64,000 nucleotides of DNA from RPQJ01 sp963706535 (GTDB lineage: Bacteria; Pseudomonadota; Gammaproteobacteria; Steroidobacterales; Steroidobacteraceae): contig CAVPMU010000001.1 of NCBI GenBank assembly GCA_963706535.1, forward strand, positions 19,488-83,487. Direction: 5' to 3'. Position numbers and translations under genes: made by a program. The stretch's first letter is position 1, and every line of letters begins with the position of its first letter. The notes beneath the pieces are model-generated. The model was not told the origin of the DNA and did not search any database. It saw only the letters and a list, made by a program, of their open reading frames with translations. This document shows, piece by piece, positions 23,195 through 33,606 of the stretch.

Positions 23195-24520
23195 ATGCGC
23201 ATCGGCATCGTGGGTGCGGGCCTGAGCGGCCTTGCCACGGCGTTCTACCTGCAGCGGGTGCGGCCGGGTCTGGACCTCGTGGTACTGGAGGCCGCGGACC
23301 GGCCGGGCGGCACGCTGCACACGGAGGACGTGCAGGGCTTCCGCTTCGAGACGGGCGGCAACGGCTTCCTCACCAACAAGCCCGACTGCCTGCGGCTCGT
23401 GCAGGACAGCGGCGGCGAGTCCCTGCTGCTGCCGAGCTCCGACCTCGCCCGCAAACGCTACATCTACACGGGTGAACTGCATCGCATGCCGGAGTCGCCC
23501 GGCCTCTTCGCGCGATCGAGGCTCCTGACGCTCCCGCAGAAACTGCGCATGGTGGGCGAGCTGTTCGTGCCGGCGAAGCGCGACGGCGAGGACGAGAGCC
23601 TGCGCCAGTTCGGCGACCGCAGGCTCGGCCCCGCGTTTACCAGCGTGTTCCTCGACGCCATGTCGGCGGGCATCTACGGCTCGACGCCGGACAGGTTGTC
23701 CGTGCGGGCAGCGTTTCCGCTCGTCGTCGCGCTCGAGCGCGAATACGGCGGGCTGTTCCGCGGCATGGTCGCGAAGCGCAGGAAGGGGGCCGGGCCCGGC
23801 GGCGTGCTGACCAGCACTCACGCCGGAATCAGCACGCTGATCCGGCATCTCGAGTCCGCCATCTCGGCCGAATGGCGCTACGGCGAGCCCGTGCTCGCGA
23901 TCGAGCGGGCGCGCGACGGCTTCCGGTTGCATACCTCCGCGGGCGCTACGGAGGTGGACCAGGTCGTGGTCTGCTCGACCTCGCATGCCGCCGCGCAGAT
24001 GCTGCGGGACCTCGATGCAGAACTCGGCAGGCGACTCGCGAGCATCGAATACTCGCCGATCGCAGTGGTCGGCTTCGGCTACCGTTCGCTCGAGCACCCG
24101 CTGGACGGATTCGGGCTGCTGACGACCACCGCGTCGCGACAGCCGGTGCTCGGCGTGCTGTGGGACAGCAGCATCTTCCCGGACCGCGCGCCCGCTGGCT
24201 GCAAGAGCCTCCGCGCGATGATCGGCGGGCAGCGCGACCCCGAGCTCGTGGACCAGGACGACGCGGGCCTGATCCAGACGGCGCGCGCCGGCATCCGCAA
24301 CACCATGGGCATCGACCAGGACCCCGACGTCACGCTCGTGAAACGCTGGGACCGGGGCATCCCGAGCTACGCGCCCGGACACATCGCCAGGGTGGAGGCG
24401 ATCTTCGCGCGCGCGGCGACGGTCCCGGGCCTGCATCTCAACTGCAACGCCTACCGCGGCATCGCGATGAACGACTGCGCGCGCAACAGCCGGGAGCTCG
24501 CCACGCGGATTGCAGGCTGA
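23195..24520 (+). CDS. Protoporphyrinogen/coproporphyrinogen oxidase (HemY/HemG-like)
   Basis: 441 residues. FAD-binding GAGLSGLATAFYL at the N-terminus, then EAADRPGGTLHTE and GGNGFLTNKPDCL, AGIYGSTPDRLSVRAAFP and the C-terminal GLHLNCNAYRGIAMNDC. This is the FAD-type enzyme that oxidises protoporphyrinogen IX (or coproporphyrinogen) in haem synthesis. GAGGA precedes the ATG, 9 bases after the exchanger stop, so both genes may share a transcript. Alternative: a related FAD amine oxidase. Confidence 0.88.
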   Translation: MRIGIVGAGLSGLATAFYLQRVRPGLDLVVLEAADRPGGTLHTEDVQGFRFETGGNGFLTNKPDCLRLVQDSGGESLLLPSSDLARKRYIYTGELHRMPESPGLFARSRLLTLPQKLRMVGELFVPAKRDGEDESLRQFGDRRLGPAFTSVFLDAMSAGIYGSTPDRLSVRAAFPLVVALEREYGGLFRGMVAKRRKGAGPGGVLTSTHAGISTLIRHLESAISAEWRYGEPVLAIERARDGFRLHTSAGATEVDQVVVCSTSHAAAQMLRDLDAELGRRLASIEYSPIAVVGFGYRSLEHPLDGFGLLTTTASRQPVLGVLWDSSIFPDRAPAGCKSLRAMIGGQRDPELVDQDDAGLIQTARAGIRNTMGIDQDPDVTLVKRWDRGIPSYAPGHIARVEAIFARAATVPGLHLNCNAYRGIAMNDCARNSRELATRIAG

Positions 24521-24555
24521 GACTGCCCGGCTCGCACACCCGCGTGGGCGCGGAC

Positions 24556-26458
24556 TCACCAAGCCACGCCGTAGTCCTCGCCGTGGTTGCTCGACCCACC
24601 CCAGAACGAGCCGTTCTCGCGGTCGATCATGATGGCGTTGATGGGCCCGGAGGTGCGCGGCTCGAACTCGAGCTTGTAGCCGCGCAAGGCCAGCTCCCTG
24701 CGTATCCACTGCGGCACGGTCTCGTTCAGCACGATGCGCCCGGGCTGGGACGCGTGCTCGTCGAACGAACTCTTCATCTGGTAGCTGTTGAAGTTCGCGG
24801 CTTCGGCGGCTTCCTGCGGCGTCATGCCGAACTCGACGACGTTGAGGAAGAACTGCAGCAGGTTCTGGTCCTGGGTGTCGCCTCCCTGTACCGCAAAGGC
24901 GAGCCAGGGCTTGCCGTCGCGCAGCGCGATGCTCGGCGTGAGCGTCACGCGCGGCCGCTTGCCAGGCTCGAGCACGTTGTAGGGATTGATGGCGCGGTCG
25001 AGCACGAAGGACTGCATCCGCTGGCTCAAGCCGATGCCGGTGCGACCGGCGATGGTGGCCGGGATCCAGCCGCCACTCGGCGTCACGGCGACGAGCCACC
25101 CTGCAGCGTCCGCCGCGACGACCGTCGTGGTGCCGCTGCGGAATGTCTCCCGGAAGTCCGCCAGCGCCTCCGCCGTGAGCTCGCGCGCCGGCTCGGCTGA
25201 CGCGGCCCGGCGCTGACCCTCGAGCAGGTCGGGATACGGGTTCCTGCCACCCTGGTAGGGATACGGATCGCCGGGCCCCGCGCTCGCATCATTGCGATCC
25301 ATGCGGATCGTTGCCGCACGTGCCTTCGCGTATTCCTTGGACAGCAATCCGCGCCGCGGCTCTTCCGGCGGGAAATAGGGATCGCCGTAGTAGAAGTCGC
25401 GGTCGGCGAAGGCGAGGTTCATCGCCTGGTAGACGGTGTGGATGTAGTTGGCGCTGTTGTAGCCCATGCCCTTCAGGTCGAAGCCCTCGAGCAGGTTGAG
25501 CGACTGCAGCAGGGCGGGTCCCTGCGTCCAGACGTTCGAGCTTGTAGACGTCGATGCCGCGATAGTTCGTGTGCAGCGGCTCCTCGAGGAGCGGCCGCCA
25601 CTTCGCCATGTCCTCGACGGTGATGAGCCCGCCCTGCTCGCGCACGCCACGCACGAACTCGTGCGCGATGTCGCCGCGGTAGAAGCGCTCGTGCGCGGCC
25701 TCGATCGCGGCCTTGCGCGACATCCCGGCCGCAAGGGCCAGCTTCTCCGCCTCCACCAGCTTGCGTAGAGTCGCGGCGAGGTCGGGCTGGCGGAAGATCT
25801 CGCCCGCGCGCGGTGCCTCGCGCGGCTGGCCGAGGTGCGGCAGCATCACCTGCTTCGAATACGGCCACTCCTTCAGCTTCTCCTTCCAGCGCTCGATGTT
25901 GTCGGCGGTTTCGGCGTCGATGGGATAGCCGTCCGCGAGCTCGATGGCCGGTGCCAGCACTTCAGCGAGCGACAGCGTGCCGTACTCGGCGAGCATCAGC
26001 ATCAGCCCGCCCGGTGTTCCGGGGGTGACCGCGGCGAGCGGACCGTACGCAGGCGGGTACTCGTGGCCCTGCTTGCGATAGAACTCGACGGTCGCGCCCG
26101 TGGGCGCCACGCCGAGGCCGTTGATGGCGATGACCTTCTTCGTGCGCGGGTCGTAGAGCAGCGCCTGCGTCTCTCCGCCCCAGGAGAGCACGTCCCACAT
26201 CGTGGAGGTGGCCGCGATCATCGCGCAGCTGGCATCCACGGCATTGCCGCCGCGCTGGAACATCATGGCACCGGCGGTGGCGGCGAGCGGCTTGCCGGTG
26301 ATGGCCATCCACTGCCGGCCGTGCAGCGGTGGCTTCTGGGTCCTGGCGATGGAACGCGGCACGGCGGGGCTCACGGCCTGGCCGAGCGCGGGGGTGCTGT
26401 GGGTCATGATCGTGAGACTCGCGACGAGCGCGGCTGCCGATGCGATCTTGATGATCAC
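24556..26458 (-). pseudogene. ggt: Gamma-glutamyltransferase, +1 frameshift
   Basis: GTG start 26458, export signal (IKIASAAALVASLTIMTHST). The first frame carries the family N-terminal half (AATAGAMMFQRGGNAVDASC, WGGETQALLYDP) to YRGIDVYKL; the second resumes with VWTQGPALLQSLNLLEGFDL and the autocatalytic threonine region SGTTTVVAADAAG, ending at 24556. The shift lies in GAACGTC (complement of 25531-25537); GACGTC would give the family's L-D-V-W-T-Q-G-P. Either an inactivated gene or a sequence error. The enzyme would act on gamma-glutamyl peptides in the periplasm. Confidence 0.85.
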
Positions 26459-26573
26459 GGAATCGCTCCGCGCCAGGGTGGTGACGAAAGTATACGTGCG
26501 AGGCGGGCATGCAGGGCACGCAGCGCGCCGAACCGCGCTATTCTCGCCGCCTTGCACCATCTGGAAGCTGCCG

Positions 26574-27881
26574 ATGCACCACCGTGTCCTGCCTGCAATT
26601 GCCCTGCTGTCCTGTGTCGCGGCGCCGGCCGGGGCCGCCATTTCCGACCGACAGGTCGACGACGCGGCCGGGGCCGTGGCGGCCAAGGTGGTCACGTGGC
26701 GGCGCGATTTCCACCAGCACCCGGAGCTCGGCAACCGCGAGTTCCGCACCGCGCAGAAGGTCGCGGAGCATCTCGAAACGCTCGGCCTCGAGGTGCGCAA
26801 GGGCGTCGCGCACACGGGCGTCGTCGGTGTCTTGCACGGCGGAAGGGCGGGCCCGGTGATCGCACTCAGGGCGGACATGGACGCGCTGCCGGTGACCGAG
26901 CAGGGGGACCTGCCGTTCAAGTCGCAGGTCACGGCCGAGTATCGCGGCGAGAAGGTCGGCGTGATGCACGCCTGCGGCCACGACGCCCACACCGCCATCC
27001 TGATGGGAGCGGCCGAGGCGCTCGTTGCTCTGCGCGCGGAGTTGCCCGGCACCGTGCTGTTCGTATTCCAGCCGGCGGAGGAGGGCGCGCCCGATGGCGA
27101 GCAGGGCGGCGCGCCGCTCATGCTCGAGCAGGGCCTGTTCGCCGGATTGAAGCCCGACGCGATGTTCGGTCTGCACGTGTGGGCAGCGCAGCATGCGGGC
27201 CAGATCGGCTATCGCGTCGGCCCGATGATGGCCGCGTCGGATCGCTACCGCATCGTGGTGAAGGGGCGGCAGACCCACGGCTCCTCGCCATGGCGCGGGG
27301 TGGACCCGGTCGTGGTGGCGGCGCAGATCGTGCTCGGCATGCAGACGATCGTGAGCCGGCAGATCGACCCGACCAGCTGGCCCGCCGTACTGTCGGTCGG
27401 CGCCATCAAGGGCGGCATCCGCAACAACATCATCCCGGACTCCGTCGAGCTGGTCGGCACGTTCCGGACCTTCGACACCGGCGTGCGCCAGCAGATCATC
27501 GACCGGCTCACGCGCACCGCGCAGGACATCGCGAGTTCCGCGGGCGCGACGGTCGAGGTCGAGATCGCGACCGACAACAACCCGGTGCTGGCGAACGATC
27601 CGGCGCTGACGCAACGCATGCTGCCGACGCTCGGGCGCGCCGCGGGGGCGGGCAAGGTGGTCGAGATCCCGTTCGTCACCGCCGCGGAGGACTTCGCCTT
27701 TTTCGCGGCGGATATCCCGAGCCTGTATTTCTTCGTCGGCTCGACCCCGCCCGGGCAGGATGTCGCCACGGCCCCGAGCAACCATTCGCCGAGCTTTTAT
27801 CTCGACGAGGCCAGCCTGGAGACTGGCGTCAAGGCGATGGTCGGCCTCGCCGTCGACTACCTGCAGGGCACGGCGCGCTAG
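26574..27881 (+). CDS. Exported M20 family amidohydrolase
   Basis: 435 residues, signal peptide to about 21 (ALLSCVAAPAGAA). RRDFHQHPELGNREF, ALRADMDALPV, HACGHDAHTA, VFQPAEEG and the C-terminal AEDFAFF are the metal and catalytic blocks of the IAA-amino-acid/hippurate hydrolase branch of M20D. It should hydrolyse N-acyl amino acids or carboxypeptidase-like substrates in the periplasm. Divergent from the gamma-glutamyltransferase gene (115-base gap), another periplasmic peptide-bond enzyme. Confidence 0.93.
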   Translation: MHHRVLPAIALLSCVAAPAGAAISDRQVDDAAGAVAAKVVTWRRDFHQHPELGNREFRTAQKVAEHLETLGLEVRKGVAHTGVVGVLHGGRAGPVIALRADMDALPVTEQGDLPFKSQVTAEYRGEKVGVMHACGHDAHTAILMGAAEALVALRAELPGTVLFVFQPAEEGAPDGEQGGAPLMLEQGLFAGLKPDAMFGLHVWAAQHAGQIGYRVGPMMAASDRYRIVVKGRQTHGSSPWRGVDPVVVAAQIVLGMQTIVSRQIDPTSWPAVLSVGAIKGGIRNNIIPDSVELVGTFRTFDTGVRQQIIDRLTRTAQDIASSAGATVEVEIATDNNPVLANDPALTQRMLPTLGRAAGAGKVVEIPFVTAAEDFAFFAADIPSLYFFVGSTPPGQDVATAPSNHSPSFYLDEASLETGVKAMVGLAVDYLQGTAR

Positions 27882-28669
27882 GCCGGCCGGCCGCCGCGGC
27901 CCGCGCCGCCCACGAAGCGCGCGGCGCCGGCCGCGGACTCGCCGCTAGCCAGCACCGCGAGCCCGCCGGACCACTCGGCCGCGAGCGCGGCGGCTTCGTC
28001 CAGGCCGGCCGACCCGTGCACCGACCGTCGATCTGCGCGCAGGCAGACCTGCGGCAACGCCGCGATCTCCTGCGCCAGCGCCTCGGCGGCCGCGCGGGAC
28101 TGTCCCTTCGGCACGACGCGATTGGCGAGGCCGATGGCCAGTGCCTCCGCGGAACCCACCGCACGTCCCGTGAGGACGAGGTCGAGCGCCCGGCCCGCGC
28201 CGATGAGGCGGGGCAGGCGCACCGTGCCGCCGTCGATGAGCGGCACGCCCCAGCGGCGGCAGAACACGCCGAACACTGCGTCCTCCTCCACGATCCGCAG
28301 GTCGCACCACAGGGCGAGTTCGAGGCCTCCGGCGACGGCATGGCCCGCCACGGCCGCGATCACCGGCTTTTCGAGCCGCAGGCGCGTCGGCCCCATCGGC
28401 CCGCCGGGGTCGGCCGGATCGCCGGACGGTTCGCGGAGCCGCCCGGGATCCCAGCCGCGGGCGACGGCCTGCAGGTCCGCGCCGGCGCAAAACGTGTCGC
28501 CGGCGCCCCACAGGACCGCGACGTGGATCGCGTCGTCCCGCTCGATCGCGAGGAAAGCCTCGGCGAGCGCCGCCGCCGTCGCGGGATCGACCGCATTGCG
28601 GACGGCCGGGCGGTCCAGGATCACAGTCGCGACGGCGCCGCTGCGCTCGATTCGCACGTTTTCGGTCAT
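27878..28669 (-). CDS. Enoyl-CoA hydratase/isomerase family protein
   Basis: 263 residues from ATG 28669. DRPAVRNAVDPATAAAL, DTFCAGADLQAVARG (first oxyanion/glutamate loop) and VAGHAVAGGLELALWCDL mark the crotonase fold. The segment AVFGVFCRRWGVPLIDGGTV has FGVFCRRWGVPL as in crotonases whose hydratase glutamate is substituted, so the exact reaction is uncertain. Convergent with the M20 gene by a 4-base overlap. Confidence 0.88.
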   Translation of the reverse strand: MTENVRIERSGAVATVILDRPAVRNAVDPATAAALAEAFLAIERDDAIHVAVLWGAGDTFCAGADLQAVARGWDPGRLREPSGDPADPGGPMGPTRLRLEKPVIAAVAGHAVAGGLELALWCDLRIVEEDAVFGVFCRRWGVPLIDGGTVRLPRLIGAGRALDLVLTGRAVGSAEALAIGLANRVVPKGQSRAAAEALAQEIAALPQVCLRADRRSVHGSAGLDEAAALAAEWSGGLAVLASGESAAGAARFVGGAGRGGRPA

Positions 28670-28808
28670 TCTTGCGGCTCCGTACAAACCTTCTGGCGTG
28701 CCCCGGCATCTTAATCCCCGAGAGCGGTCTTCCGGGCCCGGGGGCCGGCGGGCTGTGTAGGATGACGCGCCGGACCCGTGGCGTCCGGGGACAGCTCCGA
28801 GGTGGACG

Positions 28809-29265
28809 TTGGCTGGGACGGTGGCCGGGACGGAGATCGAGCAGGCGCGGCGCATGGCCGAGGAACGCACGCTCGTCGCGGCCGCGGCCCGTGGCTCGCA
28901 GGCGGCGTTCGAGCAACTCTACCGGCTGCACGTCGGCAAGGTATACGGACTCTGCCTGCGCATGACCGCCAACGTCGCGACCGCCGAGGACTGCACCCAG
29001 GAGGCTTTCGTGCAGGCGTGGAAGGCACTGCCCGGCTTCGAGCAGCGCAGCCGCTTCGGCAGCTGGCTGCACGGGATCGCGGTGAACGCGGCGCTGGCGC
29101 ACGGGCGCAAGCGCGTCGAGAGCCTGGGTGTGCAGGCCTCGGCCGACGAGATCGCGGCCGACTCGCTCGCAGACACCACGCTCGCCGACGACGGGTTGTT
29201 GTGCGACCTCGAGGCCGGCATCGCGCGCCTGCCACCCGGGGCCCGCCAGGTCCTGGTGCTCGCTG
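28809..29265 (+). pseudogene. ECF sigma factor gene truncated before region 4
   Basis: From TTG 28809 or ATG 28854, region 2 is intact (QAAFEQLYRLHVGKVYGL, AEDCTQEAFVQAWKALPGF, FGSWLHGIAVNAALAHGRK). Region 4 begins with LEAGIARLPPGARQVLVL and then stops being homologous at about 29261: the helix-turn-helix is gone and the frame runs into the next gene. A deletion joined it to the middle of a DUF4097 gene. Without region 4 it could not read a -35 box. Confidence 0.8.
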
Positions 29266-29925
29266 ATGGGCGATCTCGGCGACGGCAGCGAGCGGCTGGA
29301 GTTCACCAGCACGGGCGGGCTCACGCGCATCAAGATGATCCTGCTTGACAGGGCCTATGGCATCGACGGCACCGACCTCGAGGTCAAGGTTCCCGCGGGC
29401 AGCGGCCTCACCGTCAACACCGTCAGCGCCGACCTGCGAGTCGCGGGCGTGCACGGGGCGCAGCGCCTGCAGTCGGTGAGCGGCGACGTGACGGTCACGG
29501 GCGCCGGCAAGCCGGTGCTGCTCAACATCACCACGGTCAGCGGCGACGCGGTGGTGACCAAGGTCGCCGGCGAGGTCAACGGCAACACGGTGAGCGGCAA
29601 TTTCAGCCTCGGCCTCGGCGACACGAGCCGCTCGCGCCTGCGCTCCACCAGTGGGGATCTCACGCTGGCGACGCGTCCGGCGGCCGACGCCCGGTTCGAC
29701 ATCGAGAGCATCAGCGGGGACGTGCGGGTGGACCTCACGGGCCCGGCGAACGCCGCGTTCGAGGTGACGAGCTTCAATGGCGAGATCCGCAACTGCATGG
29801 GTCCGAAGCCGGTCCGCACCAGCGAGTACGCCCCGGGCCGCGAGCCGCGCTTCCGCGAGGGCGCCGGCAGCGCGCTGGTCCGCATCAAGACCCTGAACGG
29901 TGACATCAGCGCCTGCCGGAAGTAG
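29266..29925 (+). pseudogene. DUF4097-type beta-helix protein lacking its N-terminus
   Basis: 219 codons from the first ATG. It consists of short beta repeats of type V-S-G-D (QSVSGDVTVTGAG, TVSGDAVVTK, TVSGNFSLGLG, STSGDLTLAT, ESISGDVRVDLTGP), the hallmark of DUF4097 adhesin-like proteins. The normal signal peptide and first repeats are absent. In related genomes (general knowledge) such genes follow ECF sigma and anti-sigma genes; here the anti-sigma gene and both flanking ends have been deleted. Confidence 0.75.
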
Positions 29926-29991
29926 CGGCGGGTCTCGCGCTGATGGTCGATTCGTGGAGAATAGGGCCCCAGCAAGCAGGGCGGGGATTCG

Positions 29992-30629
29992 ATGTCGTTC
30001 TTGGCGGAACTGAAGCGTCGGCGGGTGGGCAAGGTCGCCATCGCCTACGGCGCGATCGCGTGGGTCGTGACGGAGGCGAGCTCCGTCGTGCTGCCCGCGC
30101 TCAGGCTGCCCGAGTGGACCGTCACCTTCATCGTCGTCTTCCTGCTGATCGGCTTCCCGATCGCCATGCTGCTCGCGTGGATATTCGACGTCGGGCCGCA
30201 GGGCATCGAGCGCACCGAGCCGCTCGCCGGCACGCCGCCCTCGATGCACGCGCGCTTGAGGTTCGCCTACGTCGCGCTGGTGCTGGTCTGCATGGCCGGG
30301 CTCGGCTACCTGCTCTACGAGCGGGGCGTCGGCCGCGCGCCGTCGATCCCGAGGCGGGGCCCCAGGTGACGCTGGTCGGGCCGTACATGCAACTCGGGCA
30401 GATCGACCTCGTCTACGAGATCCTCTTCGAGTCGCTCGAGCAGGACCCCGCCGCATGGGTCGACGAGTGGGACCTCGGCATCGCCTGGTCCGATGAAGGG
30501 ACCGCGTTCCGCAAGGATCCGCGCTTCGTGCAGCTGGCCGAACGCCTCGGCATGGTCGACTACAGGAAGCAGTACGGCTATCCGGACCGTTGCCGTGCCG
30601 GCACCGACACGCCGGTCGTCTGTTCCTGA
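29992..30629 (+). pseudogene. Membrane-anchored TPR/adenylate-cyclase-like protein, middle deleted
   Basis: The first frame (29992-30369) gives the typical N-terminus of a large family in this lineage: LAELKRRRVGKVAIAYGAIA, GFPIAMLLAWIFDVGPQGIE, a second membrane segment and ERGVGRAPSI. The same point in another frame continues VTLVGPYMQLGQIDLVYEIL and FRKDPRFVQLAERLGMVDYR to a stop at 30629, the family's C-terminus. Several hundred codons of beta-propeller/TPR sequence are missing. The junction is near GTCGATC at 30340-30346, possibly a microhomology. Confidence 0.75.
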
Positions 30630-30633
30630 GCGC

Positions 30634-31709
<1,076 letters not shown>

Positions 31710-31713
<4 letters not shown>

Positions 31714-32111
31714 ACACGGAAGCCAACGCGCGATTTGCCTCGGGCTGCGTCGCCGCCGGCTCACTGTTGATGCTGGCGGGCGTACTGCTGGGTGCCTTCG
31801 GCGCGCACGGTCTCGAAGGGCGCGTCGCTCCGCGCCAGCTCGCGAGCTTCCAGACGGGCGTGCTGTACCAGCAGGTGCATGCGCTCGGGCTGGTGCTGGT
31901 CGGACTGGTTGCCGGACGGACCGCGGGCTCGAGCGCGCTGCGCTGGAGCGCCGGGCTGATGTGCGCCGGTATCGTGTTCTTCTGCGGCTCGATCTACCTG
32001 ATGACGGCCGGTGCGCCGCGCTGGCTCGGCATGGTGGCGCCGATCGGGGGCCTGTCGTTCATGGCCGCCTGGGCGCTGCTGGCGGTGCACGCGCTCAGGC
32101 GTCGGGATTGA
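31710..32111 (+). CDS. DUF423 family membrane protein (YgdD-like)
   Basis: 133 residues, four membrane segments. LLGAFGAHGLEGRVAPRQLA, FQTGVLYQQVHALGL and APIGGLSFMAAWALLAVHAL are the family blocks. The function is unknown in all species. Coupled to mutY by ATGA overlap. Its 3' end overlaps that of convergent yggX by 17 bases. Confidence 0.92.
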
Positions 32112-32364
32112 CGAATCCCCCGGGCTTCTCCGAGCCGCCGCCGAACAGGAATTTCTCCATTTCCTCGACCAGGAACCTGCGCGCCTTCGGCTCGATCGGC
32201 GAGAGGCGATACTCATTCATCAGCATGGTCTGGTGCCTGAGCCACAGTTGCCAGGCTTCCTTCGAGATGTTCTCGAAGATGCGCTTGCCGAGCTCGCCCG
32301 GGTAGGGAACGCGGTCCAGCCCCTCGGCCTCGCGCTTCAGGTAGGAACAGTGGACGCTGCGCAA
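32095..32364 (-). CDS. yggX: Fe(2+)-trafficking protein YggX
   Basis: 89 residues. VHCSYLKREAEGLDRVPYPG with the conserved cysteine, GKRIFENISKEAWQLWLRHQ, MLMNEYRLSPIEPKARRFL and the C-terminal FLFGG are diagnostic. YggX protects iron-sulfur clusters. In many gammaproteobacteria it lies downstream of mutY in the same operon; here it is still next to mutY but on the other strand. Confidence 0.96.
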   Translation of the reverse strand: MRSVHCSYLKREAEGLDRVPYPGELGKRIFENISKEAWQLWLRHQTMLMNEYRLSPIEPKARRFLVEEMEKFLFGGGSEKPGGFVNPDA

Positions 32365-32375
32365 TGCCGCTCTCC

Positions 32376-32861
32376 TCAGGCCAGCGGTTGGTTGGAGAGG
32401 ACGATGCCGTCCTCGTCGACGTAGACGTGGTCGCCCGGGCGGAACGTCACGCCCGCGAATCGCACCGGCACGTCGCGCTCGCCCTCGTTGCGCTTCTCGC
32501 TGCGCAGCGGCATTGTGCCGAGGGCGCGGATGCCGAGGTTCATCTGCGCGAGCGCCGCTGAATCGCGGATGCAGCCGTGGACGATGACGCCGGCCCAGCC
32601 GTTCCTGACGGCCGCTTCACCGAGCTTGTCGCCGAGCAGCGCGCGTCGCCGCGAGCCGCCGCCGTCCACGATCAGCACGCGACCCTCGCCCGGGCCCTCC
32701 ACGGCTTCCTTGACCCTCGAGTTGTCCTCGAAGCAGCGCACCGTGCTCACGGGGCCCGAGAACGCGTGGCGTCCGCCGTACGGGCGGAACACCGGTTCAC
32801 ACACCTGCACCGCATCGCCGTGCTGGTCGCAGAGGTCTGCGGTTGCCGAGGGAGTGGGCAT
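32376..32861 (-). CDS. rraA: Ribonuclease E activity regulator RraA family protein
   Basis: 161 residues from ATG 32861. ATADLCDQHGDAVQVCEPVF, GPVSTVRCFEDNSRVKEAV, VDGGGSRRRALLGDKLGEAA and GVIVHGCIRDSAAL match RraA. It binds and inhibits RNase E; some family members are instead HMG/CHA aldolases, which this short RraA-like sequence does not favour. It probably shares a transcript with yggX, ahead of it. Confidence 0.92.
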   Translation of the reverse strand: MPTPSATADLCDQHGDAVQVCEPVFRPYGGRHAFSGPVSTVRCFEDNSRVKEAVEGPGEGRVLIVDGGGSRRRALLGDKLGEAAVRNGWAGVIVHGCIRDSAALAQMNLGIRALGTMPLRSEKRNEGERDVPVRFAGVTFRPGDHVYVDEDGIVLSNQPLA

Positions 32862-32939
32862 GGGGGAGGGGTCCGTGGGGAAGGAGCGGCGGATTATAGC
32901 GAGCGACGCAGCCGCGACCACGGGGACGGACGAAAGGGG

Positions 32940-33062
32940 GTAATGACTAGGGGGTAGGGGGTAGGAAGAAGCGGATAGCGGACAACGGACATTGAACATC
33001 GGAAGCGGGCCGTACTGGCCGGCCCGCCCACTACCCACTACCCCCTGATCATTACCCCCTGC
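32940..33062. repeat. Inverted heptamer array (GGGGGTA family)
   Basis: GGGGGTA repeated on the left (about 32950-32966), and CCACTAC, CCACTAC and CCCCTGA-type units on the right (33029-33062), with TAATGA and TCATTA at the outer ends. Between the arms lies GCGGATAGCGGACAACGGAC and a GGCCGG hairpin. It has the architecture of the GGGCTGTG arrays at 8750 and 45738 with a different unit. It lies between rraA and hsp20; no gene is present there. Confidence 0.75.
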
Positions 33063-33065
33063 TCT

Positions 33066-33509
33066 TCATTGCACTTGTATCTGCCGCGCCTGCGGCTGCA
33101 CGACCTTGTGCTTCGGGATGTGGATCACGATGACGCCGTCCTTGCTCTCGGCGCGGATCGACTGCTCGTCGGCATCGTCGGGCAGGGCGAAGCGGCGCGT
33201 GAACGAGCCATACTGGCGCTCGATGCGGTGCAGCTTCTCGTTCTCCTCGCGCTTCTCCTGGCGGCGCTCGCCGGACAGGGTCAGCACGCCGTCCTGCACC
33301 GTCAGGCTGACGTCCTCCTTGCGCACTTCGGGCAGCTCCGCCTTGATCAGGTACTCGCCCTCGGTCTCGCTCACGTCGGCGAGCGGCGCCCAGGCGAGGG
33401 CGGGCTGGCCTTCGACGGACGGGCGCGGCAGGCGCCGGAAGGCGTCGGCGAAGAAACGGTCGAACACGTCGTCCACGTCGCGGAACGGTTCCCACTTGAT
33501 GACACGCAT
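33066..33509 (-). CDS. Small heat-shock protein, Hsp20 family
   Basis: 147 residues from ATG 33509 with AGGAGAAG upstream. The alpha-crystallin domain runs from LADVSETEGEYLIKAELP to GVIVIHIPKHK; LPEVRKEDVSLTVQDGVL and YGSFTRRFALPDDAD are typical class A. IPK near the end is the I-x-I/V-type anchor. It is a cytosolic holdase. A sigma-32-like promoter lies 55-80 bases upstream. Confidence 0.95.
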   Translation of the reverse strand: MRVIKWEPFRDVDDVFDRFFADAFRRLPRPSVEGQPALAWAPLADVSETEGEYLIKAELPEVRKEDVSLTVQDGVLTLSGERRQEKREENEKLHRIERQYGSFTRRFALPDDADEQSIRAESKDGVIVIHIPKHKVVQPQARQIQVQ

Positions 33510-33563
33510 CGGCTTCTCCTCGGGTCCTGTGGGATCGCCCCGGCGACCCCTCCATGCCGCCGT

Positions 33564-33591
33564 AGATGCGAACGGCCGGTCGGCTTTCAAG
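33564..33591 (-). promoter_or_regulatory. Sigma-32-like promoter of hsp20
   Basis: On the minus strand CTTGAAA (complement of 33585-33591) is followed after 14 bases by CGCATCT (complement of 33564-33570), against the heat-shock consensus CTTGAA / CCCCAT-x-T. It points at the Hsp20 start at 33509. Confidence 0.65.
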
Positions 33592-33606
33592 GGGTGGCGT
33601 GGCCGC

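Noticed and set aside
20429..25099. Very long minus-strand open frame (about 1,550 codons) opposite natAB, the exchanger and the oxidase gene
   Set aside because: Antisense to well-supported genes; composition rich in H/R/Q/E as expected of the mirror of high-GC codons; no domains recognisable.
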